64,000 nt of DNA. It comes from Pelotomaculum sp. UBA1371. Lineage in GTDB: Bacteria; Bacillota; Desulfotomaculia; Desulfotomaculales; Pelotomaculaceae. The stretch is from NCBI GenBank assembly GCA_002305915.1, contig DBRJ01000020.1:1-64000 (forward strand). Direction: 5' to 3'. The translations under genes and the position numbers were made by a program. The notes under the pieces were generated by a model that searched no databases, was not told where the DNA came from, and worked only from the letters and a program-made list of their open reading frames with translations. This document shows positions 45,942-54,656 of the stretch, piece after piece (within the stretch, counting starts at the first letter, position 1; each line of letters begins with the position of its first letter).

Positions 45942-46302
45942 CAATATCCCCCTCCTGCTCTCTTTTAGTAAACCTGCACCAGTTCTTTTATTAATAACGC
46001 GTGCGCTTTATGTTGTCCGAAAATTTCAGTTAGAATCAGTGGTTGGAACATGTCTTGGGGTGGAGTACCGGTAGCACGATGTTTGAAACTATCTCTACAG
46101 GGGCGAAAACAAATCAAGAAAAATCCAGACAACTAAAGCGGCAAAATCAAATTTACCTGCTTTTCGCCGGAAACCCAAGGTGAGTAATGAGAATTGGTTA
46201 GATCAAAAAGGTTAGTAATATTCTTATATTACTGACTCTTTTATTATATAATATACTAGTTTAATAGTAAATTGCTTTTTAAGATAATAAAAATATTCAA
46301 AG

Positions 46303-46364
46303 CAAAAATACACTATAGCATATAATAGTACCAATGGTAGTAATATATGTTATAGTGTATTTTT
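46303..46364. promoter_or_regulatory. 62-bp near-perfect inverted repeat with the locus motif
   Basis: Two 31-nt arms centred near 46334 match at all but a few positions. The right arm holds TAATATATG-TT-ATAGTGTAT (46341-46360); the left arm holds its inverse (46308-46327, one change). The same 20-bp motif recurs at 52304-52323. The remaining gap 45945-46517 between lysR and idi copy 2 holds no gene. Candidate operator for the locus regulator. Confidence 0.65.
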
Positions 46365-46517
46365 CAGCGCCGGCAAACAATATGGTTCCAGGCAGATACA
46401 GTTTGTTATTTTATTTCAAAGGTCTCTTCTAAAGATCTCAATAATTTCAAAAAACATAGCCAGAATAAAACTTTTCAGGGTAGATGAAGTAAAAAAATGA
46501 AGCTACAAGTGGATTCA

Positions 46518-47039
46518 TCAGGACTTGTCCCCTATTTTATCCAGCAAATTTTCCCAGGCGATTTTGAACCACGTGGTATAGATTTCCGGGTTTTTTTCAA
46601 TATCTTTCTTTAAAAAATCCTTTGAGACCCACTTGTAATCAGCAACCTCCTCAAAATTAACTATTGGCGTTCCATCCCATTTCCCTATAAAAACATGATC
46701 GTATTCCATTTCCGCCAAACCATTATCAAACTCACAATAATAGGTAAATGAAAATATTTCCTCCAGATCCGTATCAAAGCCCATCTCTTCCTGCAGCCTT
46801 CTGTGCACGGCTGAATCCAGGGATTCACCCGGCCGCGGGTGGCCGCAGCAGGTGTTCGCCCACAAACCCGGACAATGATACTTGTTCCCGGCGCGCTGCT
46901 GGATTAACAATTCACCATAAGAGTTGACAACAAAGATTGAAAACGCCCTGTGCAGTTTTGGTTCTAGATGTGCATTTATTTTTTCAGCAGTTCCAATCAT
47001 ATTATCCTTTTCATCTACCAGAATTACATATTCTTTCAC
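46518..47039 (-). CDS. idi: isopentenyl-diphosphate delta-isomerase, type 1, copy 2
   Basis: 173 residues and closely similar to the copy at 44375-44902 along its length, in opposite orientation. The same active-site set is kept: EKINAHLEPKLHRAFS, NTCCGHPRPGES, RRLQEEMGFDTDLEE and AEMEYDHVF. A GTG start follows GGAGG. It lies downstream of the V4R regulator gene on the same strand (91-bp gap) and may be co-transcribed with it. Having two copies in one decarboxylase locus is unusual. Confidence 0.92.
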   Translation of the reverse strand: MKEYVILVDEKDNMIGTAEKINAHLEPKLHRAFSIFVVNSYGELLIQQRAGNKYHCPGLWANTCCGHPRPGESLDSAVHRRLQEEMGFDTDLEEIFSFTYYCEFDNGLAEMEYDHVFIGKWDGTPIVNFEEVADYKWVSKDFLKKDIEKNPEIYTTWFKIAWENLLDKIGDKS

Positions 47040-47130
47040 TATTAACGCCTCCAGATATTATAGAGCATAGCGCCAATCCAGAGATTATTTCTTCTCTTGT
47101 ATCTCGTTACAATAACCCGGCATATTGAGT

Positions 47131-49080
47131 TCAATTCCCTTTAATTAAACACCATATTTTCAAAGCTAACTGTAAATCAAATCTTTTATTCGGATCTTTC
47201 AGGGTAAAGCTGCCTACTTCACATAATTTTTTGAGGCGATACTTAAAACCGCTTATGGTCAAGGCTGCAGCTTCGGCGGCCTCTTTAATATTGCCGTTGC
47301 AGTTAAAATAATGATGCAGTGACTCTACAAGCTGGCTGTTGTACTTAGTGTCGTATTCCAGCAATTTGCCCAGTTGTCCCTGCATAAAATTCAGCAGGTC
47401 TTCATGATTGGCAGCGTTAAACAGGAGTCCAAACGTACCCAAATTTTCAAAGGAAATGACCATATTTTCCTGGTTTAACCCTCTGATTACTTTAAGCGAC
47501 CACTGGGCTTCCTGATAAGACCGGCTAAAATCCCTGGGCTTATAACAAACCCGGCCGATACCAATTGAAACGGTAACTGAAAACTGTTTGGCAATCAGCT
47601 TCTGAATGTTCCGCGCCAGTTCGGTGGTTGCAGCGGATGTTCCGTTCTTTTCCAGAGCAACGAGCATAATAATTTCTTGAAAATTGGTTGTCACCGTGCC
47701 GGACTTATTATATATATTAAGCTCTCTGTTAATTGCTTCACAAATCTGTTCTTTGAAACCGGCATCCTGTATTCTGCCCCGCCCGTACCGTTCGGATGAA
47801 CCTTTCCTGCGGTCCTGTTCAACTACAAGTACATGATGGGGCAGTTTAAGATTGTAACCGATACAGCGTGCTCTTTCAATAATAGAAGCTTCAGATTTGA
47901 AATTGCCTTCAATTAATTCGACAACGTAGTCACCTATCAAGCGGGTTTCCGTTTTAGCCACAGTCCGGTCCTGCATCATTTTTAGGGCAAAGACGGAATT
48001 CACGTATTCCATAGTCATTCTTTCATGCTCTGTCAGATTATATACGGGTTTGAAAACACTGACATAGCCAAGGACTTCCTGTTTCATTTCAATTGGATAA
48101 ATAAACTGAGATACTGTTTTCCTGGTCAGTTCCGCCGGGAGCCTGACAGGCTTTTTCTCCTGGATTAAAGTGTTGGCCAGGTGGCGCAAGCGCCAGTCGC
48201 CGATAATATCTTTAGTTGAAAAAGGCGCCTGTGTGGTCGGATTTTTTTTAGTTGAAATAGTGGGTGAATAATAGGCAACCGGCTGAAAAGAATGGTCTTC
48301 CACAATCAGTGTCGCACCCATAATCCTGCCTACCATGCTTGTAATTGTTGAGATTTCTTCACCATTTAAGACCATTCGGGTCAGTTGCTCGTGAATGGCC
48401 AGTGATTGTTTTAGTGCCTCATTTTGTTCCTGGATACTGGTATGCGGCCACTCCGTCCCATGGCCCAGAGTGGTTCCATGGTAGTATTGCAACTCGGGGG
48501 TAATTTCCTCACCCCAGTCAGACAGCTTCTTGCCGACATAACGGCAACACTGGTCACCCATAGCAGCGCAGGACACTTCTTTAATAATTACCCTTTCACC
48601 AAACAATGCCGACATAATCCCGCTGGCGTAGCCGACCAGCGTCCAGCATACAGGTTCTGTTGCAGAACCAAAATGCCTGAGGTGGTGCTCTGCTTCGTAA
48701 GAATCATGCCAGGTGCCTTCACATGTCCAGGTATGATTGGCGTCATCCCGATGGTGCAAATGAGGGGTGACATTAGCCATTCCAATAAACCTGTGGAAAT
48801 TTATAGCCATTTGATATCTGTCATTTTTTGCGTTTCGGGGGAGGTTTTTTACAGAGTTTTCAAAATCCTGATAACCGTTGTTAAAACCGAAACGGATTAA
48901 AAATCCCTTAGCTTTTTCTATACCCAGGGTATAAATCAGATCTTTGCGCAGAATTCCGATTGCTTTGGCATTAAGAATTAGTACACGCTTATCCTTGAAG
49001 TAATTCTTACCCAATCCCGCCTGCAATCTAAGCATTGTTTCCATCTGCATTTCTTTAATACCGATTAGACTCACCCCCAT
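47131..49080 (-). CDS. aromatic-responsive regulator: XylR_N/V4R sensor joined to PucR-type HTH
   Basis: 649 residues. N-terminal XylR_N-like domain (about 15-110, LGIEKAKGFLIRFGFNNGYQD) and V4R domain (about 125-200, WTLVGYASGIMSALFG...SCAAMGDQCCRYVG) match sensors that bind phenols and related aromatics. A middle PucR-like sensor follows (about 225-370). The C-terminus has a CdaR/GGDEF-like region and the PucR HTH_30 (NGNIKEAAEAAALTISGFKYRLKKL). No sigma-54 AAA+ domain is present, unlike XylR/DmpR. The exact start is uncertain; ATGs lie at codons 1, 11 and 13. Confidence 0.85.
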   Translation of the reverse strand: MGVSLIGIKEMQMETMLRLQAGLGKNYFKDKRVLILNAKAIGILRKDLIYTLGIEKAKGFLIRFGFNNGYQDFENSVKNLPRNAKNDRYQMAINFHRFIGMANVTPHLHHRDDANHTWTCEGTWHDSYEAEHHLRHFGSATEPVCWTLVGYASGIMSALFGERVIIKEVSCAAMGDQCCRYVGKKLSDWGEEITPELQYYHGTTLGHGTEWPHTSIQEQNEALKQSLAIHEQLTRMVLNGEEISTITSMVGRIMGATLIVEDHSFQPVAYYSPTISTKKNPTTQAPFSTKDIIGDWRLRHLANTLIQEKKPVRLPAELTRKTVSQFIYPIEMKQEVLGYVSVFKPVYNLTEHERMTMEYVNSVFALKMMQDRTVAKTETRLIGDYVVELIEGNFKSEASIIERARCIGYNLKLPHHVLVVEQDRRKGSSERYGRGRIQDAGFKEQICEAINRELNIYNKSGTVTTNFQEIIMLVALEKNGTSAATTELARNIQKLIAKQFSVTVSIGIGRVCYKPRDFSRSYQEAQWSLKVIRGLNQENMVISFENLGTFGLLFNAANHEDLLNFMQGQLGKLLEYDTKYNSQLVESLHHYFNCNGNIKEAAEAAALTISGFKYRLKKLCEVGSFTLKDPNKRFDLQLALKIWCLIKGN

Positions 49081-49591
49081 CCTATTATGAGCTGTCTGAA
49101 TCTGCTATCATTATATCATTAAACACGGTAAATTCCTGAATTTTTTGAGAATAAATGAGACAAGATCATATTTATGCAGAATATAAAGCTGACTGACCAA
49201 AACTTTATAATGCCGCGTCAAATCATCGCTAATATTGACAGGAGTCATCACAAGCACACAACTAAACTCTTGTTGTACAAATCTGAGCTGCTTCAGTAAT
49301 TTTGGCGTTTCTATGGCATTATTTGTTTATCTAACCTACTAAAAACACCTTGTGTTGGGGTAGAGCGGTATCAGTTCTTGTAGCCAGAGTAATTCTTCGC
49401 GGATCGCAGGTGTGGTTTGTATAAATACTTATGCTATCTTCGCTCTTACGTAGAGACCACCTTGATGAATTGCATTCGGTCTTTCGCGAACAAAAACCGG
49501 TATGTCATCACCCATGGAAAGCCTAAATTTGCTTATGAATAATTATTTTGCCTTGTTCCATGATAGCCAGCTTCATTTTCTGATAAATTTT
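49081..49591. other. gap upstream of the V4R regulator
   Basis: About 510 bp with no gene recognized. It should hold the promoter of the regulator on the minus strand, but none is convincing by eye. Confidence 0.4.
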
Positions 49592-49637
49592 AAAAAAAAG
49601 GGCCATCTGAAAATCTATTAAGTTTTTCAGATGGCCC
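49592..49637 (-). terminator. rho-independent terminator after ubiD-bsdD copy 2
   Basis: A perfect 14-bp stem GGGCCATCTGAAAA/TTTTCAGATGGCCC (49600-49613 and 49624-49637) with a 10-nt loop. On the minus strand it is followed by eight T. It lies 169 bp past bsdD copy 2 and separates that operon from the regulator gene. Confidence 0.92.
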
Positions 49638-49805
49638 ATCAATCCCCATCCATTTCCCTGAGAGGAGGAATTGGTTTACACGGGGACACTTTAAACATTC
49701 TTGCGACAATTAAATGTTTGAAAGACCAAATAGGTTTTATTTTATCTTATCTTAAATTAATACCCAACGCATTAAATACTCGAATAATCCTATGAAAGGG
49801 ACAGT

Positions 49806-50033
49806 TTATTTGCGCAGGGGTGGAACCGGCACCAGAATTTGCAGATTTGCTATATCTTCATTGGTTAGCTGGAATTTAGGTTCACGCAATTCCGGAGTAA
49901 TTACATCTTCCTCTTCAGTATTACGCCAGGAAAAATTACACTTGCTGCAGATGTACATCTCCCAGGCCCCACTCTTATCCGGAGCTTCAGCAAATTTAGC
50001 TGCGGTATCATTTAAACAACGCACACACTTCAT
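49806..50033 (-). CDS. bsdD: hydroxyarylic acid decarboxylase subunit D, copy 2
   Basis: 75 residues, same length as copy 1 and clearly related: MKCVRCLNDTAAKFAEAPD, then YICSKCNFSWRNTEEED, ending VPVPPLRK. The two Cys pairs are kept. AAAAGGAGG precedes the ATG. It follows ubiD copy 2 by 43 bp. Confidence 0.9.
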   Translation of the reverse strand: MKCVRCLNDTAAKFAEAPDKSGAWEMYICSKCNFSWRNTEEEDVITPELREPKFQLTNEDIANLQILVPVPPLRK

Positions 50034-50076
50034 GCATATATCCTCCTTTTAGTAAAACTCGTAATATATTTGGCAA

Positions 50077-51504
50077 CTATTTATTACTTGCTGCCTTTTG
50101 CAGATCGGCAATTAACCTCTCAAAACCTTTTGAATCAGGATTATCAATCAACCTGGTGTCACGCAGGACCACGTCCGGAGCAGTGGGTTCGGTGGCGTCA
50201 ATAATGAACTTGGCTCCCATACCGGCAGGTTCCGAGGTGGGATCAAGCGGCATGCCGGGCGTGTTGGGAACAACAATAACGTCTTTAGCGGGACGCACCC
50301 TGGAAGATAGGGACCACATGACCTGTTCCAGGTTGAAGGGGTCGACATCAGGGCCAACCAGGATAATGTTCTTACAGTAGGAAATGCCGTGCGGCGTGGA
50401 AGCCATGCGGAAAGCAACTGATTTGGCATAGCCGCCGAAACGGTTGCCGGTGGAAACAATGGCTGTTAAACCATGTTGATACATGGCATTGACGGCTACT
50501 ATTTCAGGCATGGTTTCTTTCATCTGCTTGTAAAGCGGCACGCAGGTATTAAGACCCATCAGGTAGTCAATTTCGGTCCAGGGACGGCCCATAAAGAGGT
50601 TCTCGAAAATGGGGTTTTTCCGGTGGGTAATGCACTTCACCCTGAACTGTGACTGGAGGCGGGTTCCCGAATAGCTGCCCGGGAATTCGCCGAATGGCCC
50701 TTCCGGTACCCGTACCCGGGGAAGAATTTCACCTTCAAGGACATACTCGGCATGGGCCGGTACATCAAGATCGCAGGTTAAAGCTTTGGTGAGCTCCATG
50801 GGGATGCCGTTAATCGCCGCGGCAAACTTGTATTCTGATTGATCGTAATTAATCGGTGTGCTGGCCATAAAGGTGAGCACCGGGTCGACGCCCAGACATA
50901 CTGCGATTGGCAGCGGCTTGTTTTGCTCTTCCGCATGGGTGATATGTCTGGCAATGTCGTGGAAGCCCAGAGCCTGAATACCCACCAGGTCCTTGCCCAT
51001 CACCTGCATCCTGTAGGTGCCGACGTTTTGGGTATCGAAGTTGCCGGCATCATCCGGATCTCTCGTAACTACCGATGCTTTGGAGAAAAACATGCCGGCA
51101 TCCCATTTGTTGATCCTGAACATCGGCAGCATCTCAACAAGGTTGATGTTGTCTTTAATTACGACTTCGTGACAGGGTGCCTTGTCCTTATCTATAAACT
51201 TGACTTCGCCGGGATATTTGTCCCATAACTCGAGAAACTTAAAGAACTGATCCTTAACTGAAGTGTCTTTGTCCATACCAATCATCAGACCGATATTGGC
51301 CCAGGAACCATGGACGTTTAAGGCCACCTTCTTGCCGGGGTGACCTTTGATGTTTTCAATAATGACTGCCGGGCCGTTGGGTAAATCTACGGCTGCACGG
51401 CCAATTTCCCGGATAGTCGGTTCCGGTAAAATTTCATCTTTAATACGAACAAGCTGTCCTTCTTGTTCTAATTTAGCTAAAAAATCACGCAAATCACGAT
51501 ACAC
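50077..51504 (-). CDS. UbiD-family hydroxyarylic acid (de)carboxylase, large subunit, copy 2
   Basis: 475 residues, close in sequence to copy 1 over the whole length. The active-site run PEGPFGEFPGSYSGTR retains the paired Glu, and NPIFENLFMGRPWTEID, AVNAMYQHGLTAIVSTGNRFG and TSEPAGMGAKFIIDATEP are conserved. A GTG start follows AGAGGTGG. Differences from copy 1 around LMGLNTCVPLYKQMKET and FRINKWDAGMFFSKAS could tune substrate choice. It heads or shares an operon with the small gene at 51536 and bsdD. Confidence 0.92.
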   Translation of the reverse strand: MYRDLRDFLAKLEQEGQLVRIKDEILPEPTIREIGRAAVDLPNGPAVIIENIKGHPGKKVALNVHGSWANIGLMIGMDKDTSVKDQFFKFLELWDKYPGEVKFIDKDKAPCHEVVIKDNINLVEMLPMFRINKWDAGMFFSKASVVTRDPDDAGNFDTQNVGTYRMQVMGKDLVGIQALGFHDIARHITHAEEQNKPLPIAVCLGVDPVLTFMASTPINYDQSEYKFAAAINGIPMELTKALTCDLDVPAHAEYVLEGEILPRVRVPEGPFGEFPGSYSGTRLQSQFRVKCITHRKNPIFENLFMGRPWTEIDYLMGLNTCVPLYKQMKETMPEIVAVNAMYQHGLTAIVSTGNRFGGYAKSVAFRMASTPHGISYCKNIILVGPDVDPFNLEQVMWSLSSRVRPAKDVIVVPNTPGMPLDPTSEPAGMGAKFIIDATEPTAPDVVLRDTRLIDNPDSKGFERLIADLQKAASNK

Positions 51505-51535
51505 TGCGTAACCACCTCTTTGTTAAATTTTTCAT

Positions 51536-51823
51536 TTAAGACTCAATGGTTTTACTCCAGGGCTCAAGTACTGCTGCATAATCCAGTGCTCGTAGGAATA
51601 TGCCCGGGCTTGATTTCCCCGTACCCAAAGTTGCCAGGATCACTTTTACCCGCGGCGCCACTGGCCCACGCTTGTACGGTTCCGTCATCCTGACCCGCGC
51701 ATCAGTATCAATACAAATTTCAAAATACTTGACAGACATTCCTTGACTGAGCTTCATGGGGTCACTTTGGTTTAACACCTGTGCCTTTCCCGAGATTGTT
51801 AACTTTTTTCTTTCCCATATCAT
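51536..51823 (-). CDS. unknown small protein upstream of ubiD copy 2
   Basis: 95 residues with no recognized family; the C-terminal half contains VKVILATLGTGKSSPG and DYAAVLEPWSK. It ends 31 bp before ubiD copy 2 on the same strand, so co-transcription is likely. The start is doubtful: ATG 51823 has no good site, while AGAGGTGG about 50 bp upstream precedes only a 3-codon frame (ATG ACG GTT TAA), so the gene may be truncated. It could be an extra subunit or a remnant. Confidence 0.45.
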   Translation of the reverse strand: MIWERKKLTISGKAQVLNQSDPMKLSQGMSVKYFEICIDTDARVRMTEPYKRGPVAPRVKVILATLGTGKSSPGIFLRALDYAAVLEPWSKTIES

Positions 51824-52490
51824 ATGTTTTATACTGGCTGGACTTAAACCCTTGCCCAGCTTAAACCGTCATAGCACCACCTCTTCAATCTACTTATTCT
51901 TAACTAACCTCATTATTTGCCTTACCAACCCTAAATCTTTTGCCTTTTGAAAGGACAGTTAAAAATTGCAGTAATTATTGCATATGCTTAACCAGATACA
52001 AATTACATTACACTTAAGAGTTGTCAATATCCTAATGGGACGATATATTTACAGACACTAACTCCTCCTAATTGCTTAACTGCATAAAATTTAACACGCA
52101 AAAATAACCTTTGCTATAGTCAAACAGGATAGAATATTTTGCGATGTACTACCCCATCGAACAGTATCCCCCGATTTTCCACTTCATTAAGCCAGGCAAA
52201 TAATCATCTTATTGTACTTATAACGCCTTATCGGGCGCTCTGACCTATCAATTCCATTAAATGCTTGCGAAAAAATTACATAACATATTAATATTGAAGG
52301 TATTAATATATGCCATAGTGTATATTTTGTAGAACATTGTCCTATTTTAGATATGCTTGCTCAATGTTTGCCCTTTGGCAACTTTGGAACACTTCTTAGA
52401 ATCCTATTCTTTTATACTATCCAATAGGAGTTCTTATCTCATACACACTTGAGACTAAAGATAGCGCATAAATTCGACATATATCGACAG
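51824..52490. other. gap between ubiD copy 2 operon and ubiX region
   Basis: About 670 AT-rich bases without a convincing gene. It contains the motif at 52304-52323 and presumably promoters for both directions. No clear -35/-10 pair was settled. Confidence 0.4.
52304..52323 (+). promoter_or_regulatory. 20-bp locus motif upstream of ubiX
   Basis: TAATATATG-CC-ATAGTGTAT, identical to the 46341-46360 copy except for the two spacer bases, and flanked by the same T-rich tail. It lies 527 bp before ubiX and 480 bp before the divergent ubiD copy 2 operon. Confidence 0.6.
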
Positions 52491-52817
52491 TCATAAATCC
52501 TGGCCGTGCGGTTTTATAAGGTCATGCAGTAAAAGTCTTTTAACCCGCATCTCTTCATTATTTGCCTGGAGAGGTTTTTGGAAACTGCCATATTGGACTG
52601 TATCCACCCGGTTAACAACTGCTGCTTTAGACAGTATCTTGTCCCAGATCCTGTCTTGTTTGAATATAGAAAAGGTTTTACCTGCGTGGTAGACTTTATG
52701 AAAAGTAAAAGGTTCTAATAAATAGTGCTTAATAGTACTAACTAAGTGATGTCTTTTGATGAATGCAGCTCCATCCGGGTACCTGACCCGGTAGATATTC
52801 AACAGTTCAGTTAGCAA
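52491..52817 (-). CDS. possible unknown protein
   Basis: A frame of 108 residues (DGAAFIKRHHLVSTIKHYLL...LLLHDLIKPHGQDL) with coding-like codons but a TTG start lacking a ribosome site and no recognized family. It runs opposite to ubiX, 33 bp before it. It could be a gene remnant. Confidence 0.3.
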   Translation of the reverse strand: MLTELLNIYRVRYPDGAAFIKRHHLVSTIKHYLLEPFTFHKVYHAGKTFSIFKQDRIWDKILSKAAVVNRVDTVQYGSFQKPLQANNEEMRVKRLLLHDLIKPHGQDL

Positions 52818-52849
52818 AAGATTTTTACATAAAAAAAGGGGGCGGTCTT

Positions 52850-53422
52850 TTGTTTAGAATAGTGGTGGCAATATCAGGTGCTACCGGGGCAATTTACGGC
52901 ATCAAATTCCTGGAAGAAGCAAAAAAGGCTGGAATAGAAACGCAGTTAATTATTAGTGATTCGGCAAAAAGGACAATTCAATTGGAAACGAATTATCAAC
53001 TGGAAGATATTCAAAAATTGGCCGGCCGTGAGTTCTCCAATAATGATATAGCGGCGCCGCCGGCCAGCGGTTCCTACTTGCATCAGGGAATGGTGGTAGC
53101 CCCCTGTAGTATGAAAACACTTTCTGCAATAGCCAACGGGTACGCGGATAATTTAATCAACCGGGCAGCCGATGTAACAATCAAGGAGAGGCGCAAGTTA
53201 ATCCTGCTGGTGCGGGAAACCCCGTTGAGTCCCATTCATCTGGAGAACATGCTCAAGCTTTCGAGGCTCGGAGTAGTAATAATGCCCCCGGTACTATCCT
53301 TTTACAACCGCCCCAGGGATATAGAGGACATTATTAAACAGACGACAGGACGGGTATTTGATCAGCTGGGGATTAGAAATTCCCTGGTTAATAGATGGGA
53401 TAAAGTGATTACCCTTGCCTGA
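52850..53422 (+). CDS. ubiX: UbiX-family flavin prenyltransferase
   Basis: 190 residues. Joins a dimethylallyl group to FMN to make prenyl-FMN, the cofactor of UbiD enzymes (BsdB/LpdB type). Motifs: VVAISGATGAIYGIKFLEE (flavin phosphate site), MVVAPCSMKTLSAIANGYADN, RKLILLVRETPLSPIHLENML and MPPVLSFYNRP. The TTG start follows GGGGGCGG. This is the only ubiX in the window and would serve both UbiD copies. Its terminator is at 53571. Confidence 0.95.
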   Translation: MFRIVVAISGATGAIYGIKFLEEAKKAGIETQLIISDSAKRTIQLETNYQLEDIQKLAGREFSNNDIAAPPASGSYLHQGMVVAPCSMKTLSAIANGYADNLINRAADVTIKERRKLILLVRETPLSPIHLENMLKLSRLGVVIMPPVLSFYNRPRDIEDIIKQTTGRVFDQLGIRNSLVNRWDKVITLA

Positions 53423-53543
53423 ATAGTTCCGGCTAGCGGTAAGGCGTTTCCACCCGAATCCCTTAAGACCCGCCGTTACCAGTGAAGGCCCCGCTTACTG
53501 GTTACCGCCCCGCTGCTTATGTGCGAGCTTAATATACCCCTCT

Positions 53544-53563
53544 GCCCGGCAAATTTGCCGGGC
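53544..53563. repeat. 20-bp perfect palindrome after ubiX
   Basis: GCCCGGCAAATTTGCCGGGC lies between the ubiX stop and the terminator. The arms are complementary with no loop needed. Role unknown; it may add to termination. Confidence 0.6.
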
Positions 53564-53570
53564 GAACATT

Positions 53571-53594
53571 AAAAGGCCGCTGATGCGGCCTTTT
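53571..53594. terminator. bidirectional rho-independent terminator
   Basis: AAAAGGCCGC-TGAT-GCGGCCTTTT, a 10-bp GC-rich stem with A and T tracts on either side. It sits between the convergent ubiX and M23 peptidase genes and should stop both. Confidence 0.9.
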
Positions 53595-53624
53595 AGCGGC
53601 TTTTAACTATTTAGTCCCTGCGGT

Positions 53625-54521
53625 TTATCCATAATAACGCTCTTGTTCCAATAACGTCAGGGGATCTAAAGGTACCCCGTTTTTTTGAACCTCAAGATGA
53701 AGGTGCGGACCCCTGGAGTTGCCGGTATTCCCTGCCAGGGCAATAACTGTGCTTGTGCCCACAGAGTCGCCCACTTCAACCATAATTCTGGAACAGTGTG
53801 CGTAGAGCGTGCTTAGCCCACCCCCGTGTTCAATAATCACAGCCAGGCCGTAAGTCCCCCTGGGGCCGGCAAAAACCACCCGGCCGGAAGCAGCCGCCCT
53901 GATGGGGGTACCTTCTTCGGCGGCAATATCAATCCCTTCGTGGGGCCTTCCATCTCTCATACCGAAGGTAGAAGTGATGGCGCCCACCAATGGCCATGAA
54001 AACGGGCCTGCCGAAAGCCCCCTGGAGGCCGTCCACCGGGACTCCTGGACGGTGTCCCTGCACGGAACAATTAAACGCTGGCCCGCCAGGATCCTGTCTG
54101 CGTTTGCTTGCCCGTTTCTAGCTGCAAGATCAGCCACCTCAACACGGTACATTCTGGAAATTTCCCACATTGTTTCACCCGGTTGAACAAGGTGGGTGAA
54201 GTACTCAGAGGGGACCGTTAAAAGCTGCCCCACCTTGATTCTATCGCAATCCACCAACCTGTTTGCGGCAGCCAGCGCTTCAATGGAAATACCGTTTTTG
54301 ACGGCAATAGCGGTCAGGGTATCGCCGCTTTTCACCTCGTAGAAACGCTGGGCTGCTGCCAACTCCGCCGCAGGTGGGGTGATATAGGGAACGTTCACCC
54401 TGATCAATTCATCCAGGCGGGCTGAAGCCGGTCCGGCCCAGGTCAGGAGGACAAAAATGGTTATTATGGCAAGCACCGCCCTGAGCCTGATCGGAGCTTT
54501 TTTATTCAATTTCATCAGCAT
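53625..54521 (-). CDS. LysM and M23 peptidase domain protein
   Basis: 298 residues, probably exported. Signal or anchor (AVLAIITIFVLLTWAGPASA), two LysM peptidoglycan-binding repeats (YEVKSGDTLTAIAVKNGISI about 62-105; HLVQPGETMWEISRMYRV about 110-155), and an M23 LytM-type endopeptidase domain with HEGIDIAAEEGTPI and GNSRGPHLHLEVQKNG (metal His/Asp and HxH). Likely a cell-wall hydrolase. GAGGTG precedes the ATG. Near rho in related genomes. Confidence 0.92.
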   Translation of the reverse strand: MLMKLNKKAPIRLRAVLAIITIFVLLTWAGPASARLDELIRVNVPYITPPAAELAAAQRFYEVKSGDTLTAIAVKNGISIEALAAANRLVDCDRIKVGQLLTVPSEYFTHLVQPGETMWEISRMYRVEVADLAARNGQANADRILAGQRLIVPCRDTVQESRWTASRGLSAGPFSWPLVGAITSTFGMRDGRPHEGIDIAAEEGTPIRAAASGRVVFAGPRGTYGLAVIIEHGGGLSTLYAHCSRIMVEVGDSVGTSTVIALAGNTGNSRGPHLHLEVQKNGVPLDPLTLLEQERYYG

Positions 54522-54656
54522 GAAAAAATCACCTCTTCAATGCAAATCATTTGGTAGTTTTGCCGGAAAAGGTGAAATTTATACACTTTTTGCCTTTTAT
54601 GGACTCCCGCTCTTATGTCACTCCCTGCCATCTTTATTCTTTCTGCCTTCTAAAGA

